A stretch of DNA of 41,612 nucleotides, taken from contig JADFAK010000014.1 in the NCBI GenBank assembly GCA_015665315.1, positions 1 through 41,612 of the forward strand, written 5' to 3'. This document shows, one piece after another, positions 18,792 through 28,186 of the stretch. The notes under the pieces are model-generated. The model ran no database searches. It was not told where the DNA came from and saw nothing but the letters and a program-made list of their open reading frames with translations. Positions within the stretch are counted from its first letter, which is position 1, and each line of letters starts with the position of its first letter. This DNA is from Flavobacteriales bacterium (GTDB lineage: Bacteria > Bacteroidota > Bacteroidia > Flavobacteriales_D > Sanyastnellaceae). A program made the position numbers and the translations under genes.

Positions 18792-18816
18792 AAGAGAATA
18801 AGTATTGAGATTCAGA

Positions 18817-21800
18817 TTACTCGGGCAAAACATGCTCATCATCCCATTCTTTGAACAATACTTCAAGATCCTTTTGCATGTCTGCCGTTTCCATTTCCCA
18901 AGAAATGAGCACTGATAAATCTTCTATTTTAGTGCCATCCTCCGTCGGTCCGACTATGCTTAACCAAGATTCTTCGCTCCACACATACTTTCCTCTATAT
19001 AGCTTAAATACTTTATCATTATGGTTCACCATGTCAACCAACTCTAGCGAATCGAACTGTTCTTCGTTGTAGTCTCTGGAATAATCCTGGACAAGTTCTC
19101 TATGCACGGCATCCGTCTCTTGCCATTCCTTTGGCAGCAAGGAAATGCGGTCATAATCATGACATGCAATCAGCAAAGAAAGGCCACTCCCTGACTCAAT
19201 ACTTTGGGCGATGTCTTTTTTTCGCAACTTCATTCCCCCGCGCACTTGCGCCGCGAGAGCTTTACCTATTAGGTAGTTTGACGTTTCGAAGCTCAATAAA
19301 CGTGATGAATAATCGCTCAAAAACGTCTGATCTCCGATTTGCTCAACAAGCGCTAAAGAATTAATCAATTCGGAAGGCCAAAAACTTGCATCGCCTTCTT
19401 CAATCTCTGCTTTTCGTTCTTGTAGAAATTGTTCGGCCAGCTCTAAAAAACGAGGATGATATTCTGTTGTGCGTGCTTTGTAAGTGCTGTCCTTTTTTAT
19501 CAATTTCACCAACATGGCTATTACATCATCTTCATACTTTCCCGAAGTAGCCAGGTCGAGATACTTCTCAAGGTGTTCATTGACATATTCAGTTGAGTCG
19601 ATCAATGTAGCCCAGAACGACCAAAGGTTATTGATTCCTTTGCTTTCTTCAATAATAAAATCAGTGATCAAGTCCAGATTTGAATCTGCCGAATGCTGCA
19701 GTTGGATGGTCAAAGCTCGTCTGACCTCAAACAAGGAATCTGCCTGTTCAAAAACACCTCTAAAAAACGCCTCATCGGGAATGGAATCGGTTTCAAAAAT
19801 GGCATTAATCGCTCTGGTCGCGCGCGGGGTAAAACTGGTGTCTTGCATTGGCTTCAGAGCTAATTCAGCCAGGCGCTTCCAATGAACGGGCTCAAAAGGC
19901 ACATCTCTCATCGCATTTAGTGCTTGGTGATAGACCGATGAATCCGAACTTTCAATATTGATAAGGAGTAAATCTTGCTTTGGGATGTACAATGAATCGC
20001 AATTCGCATTGCTTTGAAACTTGAATGAATTGAGATAATCAGTGGTTTCGCTACTAAACATTTCTTCTTCACCCGTGAAGACAGAAACTGTATAAACATG
20101 CATTCCGTCTCGCCAGAGCCTTTTTCGCGATAATCCATTTGAATACTTCGACTGACTTTTAATATCCAAAATGCGTCGATTAACATCATCCGCATATAAG
20201 GTATCTACCTGAAGAATTGAATCTCCATATCCTTTCGTTTCATCCAATTCCAAGCTTAGAAGTGAATCGGCATTTTCAAAATAGGCATAGGGCGTATATT
20301 CCTTTCGTTGAATGAGAAAATAAGCGCCTGAATTGGGGTTCATCGTGTTGACCTGCATATCAACATTGCTCAATCCCGAGGAATAATACCAATTGTAACT
20401 ATCTTTCTCTAGATCGACCCATTCATGTATTTTAAAAACAGGAATCTCTGTACTATCAGGCTGCATGGTAGTAGATGAAAATTCAGAAAGTTCAAATGGG
20501 AGTGGTTTGAATGAATCAACGAACCCATCCTCAGGAAGGTCTCTTTCGTCCGGAACAAGTCTTTGTCTCATCAATTTATAGACCCGGTTCCCTCTTCTAA
20601 GTATATTCGTTTCGGTATAATACTGTCCTTCAAGGTTCATATACATGCGCACGGCCTTCATTCCCCCTATATACACTGTGTCTACCTCAGAGACAAGTTC
20701 GCTTGTGTCTGAAAATTCATCTGCAAGCATCTCCAAGACTTCATTTCCGTTTTCATAATAATACCCATTAGGAAGATCATTCCAGGCCACGAGATAGTTC
20801 ATCATATTGTCCACATCAATGTACATATACATGTGCACTGGGACAGGATCAAAGCTTGAATCGAATGGATCTACTTCCTTGTGAACGAAGCTTTGCGGTT
20901 TGGCGGGCATAAGAAATTGGCAAGCGCCTATGTCATCTTTTACGACCACCCATTCTCCTGCTGTCTGAATTTCAGTTTCAAAAAAGCTTAACGATTCAAA
21001 ATAACGATCGGCCAAGCTGTCATACTTTTTCCCTCCACTTGTATAAGCCATTACACAATAGACATTGTCTTTGGCCACGATCTGTATTTTCATTGTTTTC
21101 TCACCGCTGATATTTAGTTCCAACTGAACACCTGAATAACCTAGTCGACTTACACTTTTGCTTTTTACTTTTCCATCGGTAGAAAACGATTTATAATTTT
21201 CTGCGAATGAGTTTATCATTTCATCTTGATCGCGGGATGTTGACATAGCACGCATATCTACGGAAGTTAGCACAAAGACTGACTCCGTGGACATATCCAA
21301 GTACATCATAACTTCAACTTGGCCGACTGTTTCCAACAGAATAGGTTCTCCCGGAAACTGGCATTCAATTCCTACCTCTTGGTCTAAAAAAGAGGACCAT
21401 TTCATCCTCTCAGGATCAACCTTATACTTTTCGCTTATACCTGTAAATTTTGATTTGACGACATCCACCTTATATCCCTCATCTCTGAGTAGCTGCAACA
21501 CGCCTTGAGAACCCACTAAATGAGCCGCCCCCATTGCTGAAAAAAGTGATTTTTCGTGGATCATCGATTTAATGCTATTCACCATCACTCTATTTCTAGG
21601 CACCAAGGTAGAATCCAAGGCCCCATTGATTCTACCGAACATAAACTCTTCGATCTTGATTACATCACCCGTCTGATAAACTTCAATCATATCATTCAGC
21701 ATATTGTTTTCAATTTCAAAGAAATCATACTCTTCTTCATCATCTAGAAGTGTTCGGACTTCAAACTCCATTTGCTCTTTGGAGAGCAGATCCAACAGAT

Positions 21801-22332
21801 CCAGCTGCGTTTGAATCTTTTCTAGTTCAAATATCTCTTTCCCCAAGGTTCGTGCAACTCCATATAGATGCTGGTCAACGATAACTGACATTTGTGTCCT
21901 GTCGCGTCGGTTTCTCGCCATCATTTCCTTGAGAATCATAGGATTCTGATTTCGGACTTTGTCTAATTCCAATCCGCTTTTCTCCTGAAATTCTTGGCTA
22001 AATTCTTGGTAATCTTCCTCAGACATCCATTTACGAAGAGTGTTCTCGGCCTGTCCTTCCATTAGTTTTGGAAACATGGCGGCCATGAGTGAATCTGGAT
22101 GAACTTCAAGGGCAAAAGCGTCACAGTCATCAATGGCCAGCATGACCGAATCGGCGAATTCGAAAGCCCGCTTGTCCTGGACATGCATCGTTCCAAATAC
22201 ATATGAAGGTTTCTCCAGTCCATTCCCATGTATGCGCCAAAGCAAAGAATAATCTGATTTGTCCTGCGCGAATGCAAGGGTGCTAGATAACATTACCGCT
22301 ACTACGGCAGCCAGTTTAATAAGATCAGACAT
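18817..22332 (-). CDS. TraB/GumN-domain multimodule exported protein
   Basis: The 1171-residue protein starts at ATG 22332 (signal peptide ending LAFAQ); a TTG 11 codons upstream is less likely. Residues 24-300 are a TraB/GumN domain with YVFGTMHV (GTMH at 47-50), LEVHPDSL, the RNRVM motif near 247 and GAAHLVG (H271). The TIKI-like fold suggests metal-dependent proteolysis. Three similar modules of about 150 residues follow (about 311-452, 460-610 and 620-770), each opening with a short beta pattern and ending YFESLSFF, FVDSFK or YLNSFKF, like PsbP-type domains. A helical 400-residue tail ends the protein. Ordinary GumN proteins have about 300 residues, so this is an unusually long version. 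Confidence 0.78.
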   Translation of the reverse strand: MSDLIKLAAVVAVMLSSTLAFAQDKSDYSLLWRIHGNGLEKPSYVFGTMHVQDKRAFEFADSVMLAIDDCDAFALEVHPDSLMAAMFPKLMEGQAENTLRKWMSEEDYQEFSQEFQEKSGLELDKVRNQNPMILKEMMARNRRDRTQMSVIVDQHLYGVARTLGKEIFELEKIQTQLDLLDLLSKEQMEFEVRTLLDDEEEYDFFEIENNMLNDMIEVYQTGDVIKIEEFMFGRINGALDSTLVPRNRVMVNSIKSMIHEKSLFSAMGAAHLVGSQGVLQLLRDEGYKVDVVKSKFTGISEKYKVDPERMKWSSFLDQEVGIECQFPGEPILLETVGQVEVMMYLDMSTESVFVLTSVDMRAMSTSRDQDEMINSFAENYKSFSTDGKVKSKSVSRLGYSGVQLELNISGEKTMKIQIVAKDNVYCVMAYTSGGKKYDSLADRYFESLSFFETEIQTAGEWVVVKDDIGACQFLMPAKPQSFVHKEVDPFDSSFDPVPVHMYMYIDVDNMMNYLVAWNDLPNGYYYENGNEVLEMLADEFSDTSELVSEVDTVYIGGMKAVRMYMNLEGQYYTETNILRRGNRVYKLMRQRLVPDERDLPEDGFVDSFKPLPFELSEFSSTTMQPDSTEIPVFKIHEWVDLEKDSYNWYYSSGLSNVDMQVNTMNPNSGAYFLIQRKEYTPYAYFENADSLLSLELDETKGYGDSILQVDTLYADDVNRRILDIKSQSKYSNGLSRKRLWRDGMHVYTVSVFTGEEEMFSSETTDYLNSFKFQSNANCDSLYIPKQDLLLINIESSDSSVYHQALNAMRDVPFEPVHWKRLAELALKPMQDTSFTPRATRAINAIFETDSIPDEAFFRGVFEQADSLFEVRRALTIQLQHSADSNLDLITDFIIEESKGINNLWSFWATLIDSTEYVNEHLEKYLDLATSGKYEDDVIAMLVKLIKKDSTYKARTTEYHPRFLELAEQFLQERKAEIEEGDASFWPSELINSLALVEQIGDQTFLSDYSSRLLSFETSNYLIGKALAAQVRGGMKLRKKDIAQSIESGSGLSLLIACHDYDRISLLPKEWQETDAVHRELVQDYSRDYNEEQFDSLELVDMVNHNDKVFKLYRGKYVWSEESWLSIVGPTEDGTKIEDLSVLISWEMETADMQKDLEVLFKEWDDEHVLPE

Positions 22333-22349
22333 AGGTTTTCTAAAGTTCA

Positions 22350-22357
22350 CAAGGTTA
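22350..22357 (-). promoter_or_regulatory. Possible -7 box of the TraB/GumN gene
   Basis: TAACCTTG on the minus strand has one mismatch to TAnnTTTG and ends 17 nt before ATG 22332. It falls inside the alternative N-terminal extension, which argues for the shorter start. Confidence 0.25.
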
Positions 22358-22515
22358 TTAGCCAATAAAATCGCGCGATAAATATACTTAATATTCCTCC
22401 TTCTTAATTACTAATTGTACTAAGCACAGGGACATTTCAGAAGGGAATTCATCACTTCAATTCACGATATTAATTTGCACTACGGCTTGTTAGTTTCATA
22501 AATACTAAGCTTTAC

Positions 22516-23367
22516 CTAATCCTCCTTCAAATTCAGCCATTGAAATCCTTTGTAAGCGGCCAAATGCAGGATAGTCGCGTGATCTTCGTCAGGAAGGGGT
22601 GAAAAGGTATTGCGCATATTTTTGTTTCCCGAATCGGCTATCGACTTGACCAATTCTTCGGCTACCTCGTGCATAACAGGATGCTCTGTACCCATCGATA
22701 TGAAGACCTTCTTCTTGAGTTCTTGGTGCTCTTTGAAATACGCAGGAGCGGTATCGATAAGACTTTGTCGGTCCCACCACAAGGACGGACTCACGATGAT
22801 ATAATCGTCAAACATATCGGGTCGCTTCATGAGAATTTCAGTGGCTAGGAGTCCGCCTAAAGACTGACCAACAATCGTATTGTGTCCATTGGTCAAGTAC
22901 TCACTATCGATCAAGGGCTGCACTTCCTTTTGAAGGAAATCCATGAATTTCTCCGAGCCTCCACTTTGCGGCAGCGACTCTAAATCTTCGGGATCTTCGC
23001 TTGGGTGGGTGAAATCACGGTAGCGATCGACATTGGCAATTCCCACGACAATCGACCGTGGCATGACCTCATACATATTCATGAATTGCACGAGACCCGC
23101 GATATGGGGAAAATCTTCATGTGCGGAGCCGTCCAATACATACACTACAGGATAGGTTGTTACTGAATCGGGGTGATAGCCATTCGGCAAATATATATTT
23201 AGGATTCGCGGCTCCTGCAGTGTTTCGGAGTCAAATTGCTCGATCACACCGAATCGGAATGGTTCTTTTTCATCGAGGAAGTTGGTTTGGGCAAAAGCCG
23301 GAATGACAGCAAGGATGGCAGATGCCAGAGTTAAGTAGCAAGCCAAGAAGGAATAGTAATATTTCAT
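22516..23367 (-). CDS. Exported esterase (esterase D / PF00756-type alpha/beta hydrolase)
   Basis: The 283-residue protein from ATG 23367 has a signal peptide (cleavage after about AFAQ, residue 27). The body is a putative esterase: YPVVYVLDGSAHEDF, VVGIANVDRYRDFT, nucleophile elbow VGQSLGG (S169), and a late His in DEDHATI (H263) placed as in the catalytic triad. The family includes enterobactin esterase-like and feruloyl esterase-like enzymes and the antigen 85 group; the segment MPRSIVVGIANVDRYRDFTP-like pattern is closest to the Fes/IroE-like branch. The natural ester is unknown. It stands alone between the TraB/GumN gene and the VCBS gene. Confidence 0.88.
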   Translation of the reverse strand: MKYYYSFLACYLTLASAILAVIPAFAQTNFLDEKEPFRFGVIEQFDSETLQEPRILNIYLPNGYHPDSVTTYPVVYVLDGSAHEDFPHIAGLVQFMNMYEVMPRSIVVGIANVDRYRDFTHPSEDPEDLESLPQSGGSEKFMDFLQKEVQPLIDSEYLTNGHNTIVGQSLGGLLATEILMKRPDMFDDYIIVSPSLWWDRQSLIDTAPAYFKEHQELKKKVFISMGTEHPVMHEVAEELVKSIADSGNKNMRNTFSPLPDEDHATILHLAAYKGFQWLNLKED

Positions 23368-23424
23368 GTCGACAGAAGTGTATTGGGAAGCCCAAGATCG
23401 GAAAAGTGAGTTAACAGGTGACAA

Positions 23425-23635
23425 ATTTTTCTCTCTATTCTATAGTTTCAGTATTATCTATTTGCGGCAAACCAGCAGTCAAGTGCAACTCACTATTTAG
23501 CCATATATAATCTCTATAGGTATAAGGATTCCGCGGCTACACTGCACGATTTAATTCAGTCTTAAATCAGACTTTACACACATTTAAAATTATAACACAT
23601 TTGATTTTTCATTATCTTGTCCCAAACTCCCGAAT
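23425..23635. other. Intergenic region between divergent genes
   Basis: About 210 bp, AT-rich, between the divergent esterase gene and the VCBS gene. It must hold both promoters. No exact TAnnTTTG near either start and no stable hairpin were seen. Confidence 0.4.
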
Positions 23636-26600
23636 ATGAATTTGCGAATACTTGTCTTAATAGCCATAGGACTTAACGTGTTTTCTTCTCTTCTTTCGCA
23701 AACATCCTTTTTCGACGGACCGTATAAAGAAGACCTCAACTACTTGTTAACGGACAAAGTTCAAGTAAGGGACATGAACAATGATGGAATAGATGATATT
23801 ATCACTACGTCTTATCCTGGTAAGGTTATTTGGCTCGAAAGGGACACTGAATTCAAGATCATCGAGGAACATTTCATCTTGAATGCAGATAATTGGTTGC
23901 ACAATGGATTAATCATAGAAGACATAAATGGAGATGGGCTTTTGGACGTGTGCACAATCGTAGATTGGTCTAGCTTCGACTATGTGGTGAATATCTGGTT
24001 CAATCAACAAAATGGTGCCTATTTCCTTAAAAAGACTATTCCTTTGAAATCTGCGTACCCCAAGCATATTCGAGCAGCGGATGTTGACCAAGATGGAGAC
24101 ATGGACATCCTCACCTCAGATCAGGATGTAGATTGGGGTGTAGAAAAGCTTGTGTGGTTGGAAAACATTGGTAACAATGATTTTTCACTCACTCCCCATA
24201 TAATTCAATGGAATCAAGACAATTTAAGTGACATCCAATGGGTCGACATGGATGGGGACGGCCTGGAAGACATTCTTTGTACCGCTGAAATCAACGATAA
24301 AATAACACTCTTTAAAAACCAAGGCAATGGGCAGTTCAGTGATGAAATCATTGTGAACAATTCACTTGACGCTCCAAGGTCGGTTGCCGGTGCTGATTTG
24401 AACGGAGATGGATTAAACGACGTCCTGGTGACTTGGTTTAATTCTGAAAAGGTGCTTTGGTACGAAAACCTTGGTGACCTGCAATTCGACGGAGGAACAC
24501 AGATTTATTCTGGAGTCGTTTACGAGGCTGAGGTGGTTGATATAGATGGAGATTCAGACCTAGACATTTTATGTCCGGATTGGTCAGGCTCCAAATGCTC
24601 AATTCTCTATAACAACGGGCAGGGAACTTTTTTAGAATCCACAATAGAAGAGCAAATTCTCGAACCTGCATTTGCCACATCATTCAACCAAGATGGTGAT
24701 GGGGATTTGGACATTATTCTTAGTGCTTATGATAAACTGGCTATTTACGAGCAAACAGCAAATGGCACTTTTGAGCCCGGCTTTTTTTTAAGTGAGGCCG
24801 ATCGAAGAATAAAGGAGGTTGTCATAGAGGATATATCTGGTGACAATCTAAAGGACTTAATCCTTTGCTCAAGTCAATTTAACCAGATTTATTACTATCC
24901 CAACAATGATGACCAGTCTTTTGAAACTCAAAAAGTATTGGTTCAATTAGATATTGATTTATACAACTTCGCCGCTGCCGATATTGATGAGGATGGTGAT
25001 TTGGACTTCGTGCTATATGCGTTTAACGACCGCATCATTTGGGCGAAAAACAACGGTTCAAATGAATTCGACGAACTTGAGACTTTGCATGTGGGATTGA
25101 ATGTTTCAAGTTTTCGCAGAGGGGTCATTCTCGAGGATATCGATCTAGATGGAAATTTAGACATCATTATGTGGCGCGAGGATTTGCTTGGGTGGATAAA
25201 GGGACTTGGCCAAGGAGAATTTTCGGACATGGTCACACTTGCAACTGACATCCAAATCTCCGAAGTTGCCGTATTTAATTTTGATTCTCAGGGAATGCTA
25301 GATATAGCCATCGCGAGTTTTTACGACGAACTTCATCTTGTACAAAGTTCTGAACCGGGTATATTCTCAGACACACAAATCATATCAGAAGACGTTCCAA
25401 ATCTGCGATCAATCCTAAATGTTGACCTAAACAATGATGGCTACGATGACCTTGTATTTGGCAGCAGTCATAGAATAGATGTTTCAATCAACCACGAGGG
25501 GGATTCTCTATCTCAGCCAGTCACACAGTATTCCGAAGGTTGCCACGACTTTGTCAAGTTAGACGTTAATTATGATGGCTTGCCTGATATTATCACCACG
25601 GCCCAAGACAAACTTATACTCTATGTGAACAATGGAGAAGGAACGTTGGATCTACCTATTATCATCGATGCGACCTTTGACGGCTTTATCAGCGCTCTTG
25701 CTATCGGTGATCTAACGGGAGATAACATCCCTGATCTGGCCTGTATTAACACTTTCAATGAAGAATATAATTTTTATTGGCACAAACTAAGTTATGGCGT
25801 GGGCTGTATGGATTCCTTGGCTTGTAACTACGATCCAGAATCTTGGATCGACTCTGGACAATGTTGCTATGAAGCTTGTGGGTGTACAGACTCAAATGCC
25901 ATGAATTATAATCCTTTAGCCGAATGCGAAAATAATTCATGCCGATATCCGATTGGAGGTAGTGTATTCTTTGATGAAGACGAGGACGGAAACTTTGGAG
26001 ACTACGAATTAGGACTTCCGTACGAGGTCGTTCACGATTGGCAGAACAATGCAGCCTCCATTACCAACGATGCCGGTGATTATCTTATGATTTTACCCGA
26101 AGGATTTTATGAGCTTACTCATCAGGACAATCCGGTTTTCCCCATCAATACTACGCCCGACCCCGTTGTCGCTGATTCTGGGACTCCATCCAGTTACTCC
26201 AATCGTTTTGGCCTTTCAAATGAACTTCCAGAATACGCCATTTGTGTTGATTTTTATCCATCGGTCAATGGCTACCCTTGTGATACTTTTGTAAACCACA
26301 ACGTTTGCTTCAGAAACATGGGGAATTTACCACTTGAGGGAATCGTTACGGTTACATTCGACGAGCTATTTCAAGCGTACGAAGAAGTAACCCACATCGA
26401 CTCAGTTTCCGGAAACACCGTATTCATGTCGTTTGAAAACCTCCAACCTGGAGAGATGTTTTTCTACGATATCAAACTTAAAACACCCACCGTTGATTAT
26501 ATCGGCGAATTTCTTGTTTCTCAATCAACAGTGATCGGAATACACAATGGAAACCAAGTAGCGTACGGGGAGAAAGAACTAGAATTGGAGCTAACTTGTG

Positions 26601-27496
26601 CTTATGATCCGAATGACAAGCAGGTATTCCCTGCCGGTTGGAGCGATGAACATTACATTAAAAACGATACCACGCTGGAATATTTAGTGCGTTTTCAGAA
26701 CACAGGAAATGCCCCAGCTACTGATATCCACATACTTGATACCCTCGATCAAAACTTAGACTGGCATAGCTTTCATTTAATGGCAAATTCCCATTCAGTC
26801 ATCACGTCAATTGATTATTCCAATGGGGCAGTCGACTTTTTCTTCAAAGACATAATGCTTCCTGATTCCGTGAGCAATGAACCCGAATCGCACGGACTAA
26901 TTTCCTATAAAATCAGACCCAAGGCCCAACTCGACTTGCTCACTGAGCTCAACAATACTGCCTATATTTTCTTCGATAGTAATCCACCCATAATAACGAA
27001 TACTACATATAGCGTAATCTACGATTGCTCGTTATTCGAAGCTAGTTTTGCGGATAACGACTTGACTTTTCACGCTATTGAGGGTGATGCATTTCAATGG
27101 TATCTCAATGGAATAGCAATTGAAAACGCCACCGATCAAATCTTTTCCCCATCGCTAAATGGTCGGTACTCTGTTTGGGTAAAGAATGGATTTCCCTGCG
27201 AAGGATTCTCTCCTGAAATCTATATTCCCGCACAATCGATTGTGGATACAGAAGGTGATTTTCTAATATTCCCAAACCCAGCTACCATCACAGCCAACAT
27301 TTATCTTAAAACGAATCAAGATGCCAACTCTTTGAAAATACTTGACAATAAAGGAAGCACAGTAATGCAGTTTAATCTTACGAATATCTCATTCTTCTTT
27401 AGTGTGGATCTTTCTGCTCTTAGCAGTGGGCAATATTTTATTCAAATCTTGTACAATGACGGCTCCTTGTCCGTTCAAAAACTACTTGTCCGTTGA
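23636..27496 (+). CDS. VCBS/FG-GAP repeat protein with T9SS type A sorting domain
   Basis: The 1286-residue exported protein (signal peptide to about LLSQ, residue 22) has some 14 FG-GAP/VCBS repeats from about 45 to 715, each with a calcium-loop pattern such as DMNNDGIDD, DINGDGLLD, DLNGDGLND and DVNYDGLPD, which would build beta-propellers. A Cys-rich GCMDSLACNYDPES / GCTDSNAMNYNPLA segment (about 722-770) follows, then a prealbumin-like domain (GGSVFFDEDEDGNF), a DUF11-like domain beginning DPNDKQVFP (about 995) and a type A sorting domain (from FLIFPNPATITAN, about 1208, to the end). It is likely a T9SS-exported surface or secreted protein that binds something; no enzyme motif was seen. 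Confidence 0.88.
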   Translation: MNLRILVLIAIGLNVFSSLLSQTSFFDGPYKEDLNYLLTDKVQVRDMNNDGIDDIITTSYPGKVIWLERDTEFKIIEEHFILNADNWLHNGLIIEDINGDGLLDVCTIVDWSSFDYVVNIWFNQQNGAYFLKKTIPLKSAYPKHIRAADVDQDGDMDILTSDQDVDWGVEKLVWLENIGNNDFSLTPHIIQWNQDNLSDIQWVDMDGDGLEDILCTAEINDKITLFKNQGNGQFSDEIIVNNSLDAPRSVAGADLNGDGLNDVLVTWFNSEKVLWYENLGDLQFDGGTQIYSGVVYEAEVVDIDGDSDLDILCPDWSGSKCSILYNNGQGTFLESTIEEQILEPAFATSFNQDGDGDLDIILSAYDKLAIYEQTANGTFEPGFFLSEADRRIKEVVIEDISGDNLKDLILCSSQFNQIYYYPNNDDQSFETQKVLVQLDIDLYNFAAADIDEDGDLDFVLYAFNDRIIWAKNNGSNEFDELETLHVGLNVSSFRRGVILEDIDLDGNLDIIMWREDLLGWIKGLGQGEFSDMVTLATDIQISEVAVFNFDSQGMLDIAIASFYDELHLVQSSEPGIFSDTQIISEDVPNLRSILNVDLNNDGYDDLVFGSSHRIDVSINHEGDSLSQPVTQYSEGCHDFVKLDVNYDGLPDIITTAQDKLILYVNNGEGTLDLPIIIDATFDGFISALAIGDLTGDNIPDLACINTFNEEYNFYWHKLSYGVGCMDSLACNYDPESWIDSGQCCYEACGCTDSNAMNYNPLAECENNSCRYPIGGSVFFDEDEDGNFGDYELGLPYEVVHDWQNNAASITNDAGDYLMILPEGFYELTHQDNPVFPINTTPDPVVADSGTPSSYSNRFGLSNELPEYAICVDFYPSVNGYPCDTFVNHNVCFRNMGNLPLEGIVTVTFDELFQAYEEVTHIDSVSGNTVFMSFENLQPGEMFFYDIKLKTPTVDYIGEFLVSQSTVIGIHNGNQVAYGEKELELELTCAYDPNDKQVFPAGWSDEHYIKNDTTLEYLVRFQNTGNAPATDIHILDTLDQNLDWHSFHLMANSHSVITSIDYSNGAVDFFFKDIMLPDSVSNEPESHGLISYKIRPKAQLDLLTELNNTAYIFFDSNPPIITNTTYSVIYDCSLFEASFADNDLTFHAIEGDAFQWYLNGIAIENATDQIFSPSLNGRYSVWVKNGFPCEGFSPEIYIPAQSIVDTEGDFLIFPNPATITANIYLKTNQDANSLKILDNKGSTVMQFNLTNISFFFSVDLSALSSGQYFIQILYNDGSLSVQKLLVR

Positions 27497-27606
27497 TCCG
27501 AAACCATCCATATTTCCTCTTTGCGATTCCACAGTCAATTTTGCAGTTCTTAAGTCGACTTTAACTATAAAATCAACGCGCCTCACACTAGGTTACTCAA
27601 CCCAAA

Positions 27607-28155
27607 TCAACGATAATCAACCAGCCACTCAATCCGATTCATCCCATAAATATTCACAGGCATTCCATTGAAGGATTCTACTCGTTTTTGTGGGGTCATT
27701 CCATTTTTCACAGCCACCATTTCACTGCTTATGTTGTCGATATGGACAATTGAAATTAGCGATTCCGCAAATGCTTCTTTGAAGGCGAAGTCCTTGCATT
27801 TCTGAGCTGCTTCGGTAGCGTAGCCCCTATTCCAAAATTCAGGTAGGACAGAATATCCTATTTCAAGTTTTTCCTCTTCCTCAACGGTTTGGATCAGCAA
27901 GCCGCATTGGCCGACTAACCTATTGGACTCTTTGTCGATCAAAACATTCATCCCTCCTAGGTCATTTTCATACCTCTGGAAAACTCTATTAAACCAAGAC
28001 CTGCACAGTTCCTCTTCCGACATACTAGTATCCATCCCTAAAAAGAGCGCGACATTTTCCCCATAAAACAAAGGCAGCCACAGCTCAAAATCACTTTCTT
28101 GAAGGAGCCTGAATTTAAGGCGGCTAGTTTCTTGATTGGTTAGTAGGTATTTCAT
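27607..28155 (-). CDS. GNAT acetyltransferase, RimJ/RimL type
   Basis: The 182-residue protein begins TSRLKFRLLQESDFELWLPLF, the usual opening of the RimJ/RimL-like branch of GNAT proteins. It has the acetyl-CoA motif YSVLPEFWNRGYATEAAQ and ends with NISSEMVAVKNGM. These enzymes move an acetyl group from acetyl-CoA to an amine such as a protein N-terminus or a drug; the acceptor cannot be named. It is convergent with the VCBS gene and lies 31 bp after the ATPase gene on the same strand, so read-through from that promoter is possible. Confidence 0.9.
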   Translation of the reverse strand: MKYLLTNQETSRLKFRLLQESDFELWLPLFYGENVALFLGMDTSMSEEELCRSWFNRVFQRYENDLGGMNVLIDKESNRLVGQCGLLIQTVEEEEKLEIGYSVLPEFWNRGYATEAAQKCKDFAFKEAFAESLISIVHIDNISSEMVAVKNGMTPQKRVESFNGMPVNIYGMNRIEWLVDYR

Positions 28156-28186
28156 TATCTAGGTAAAAATGCAACTTGTTTACCAG

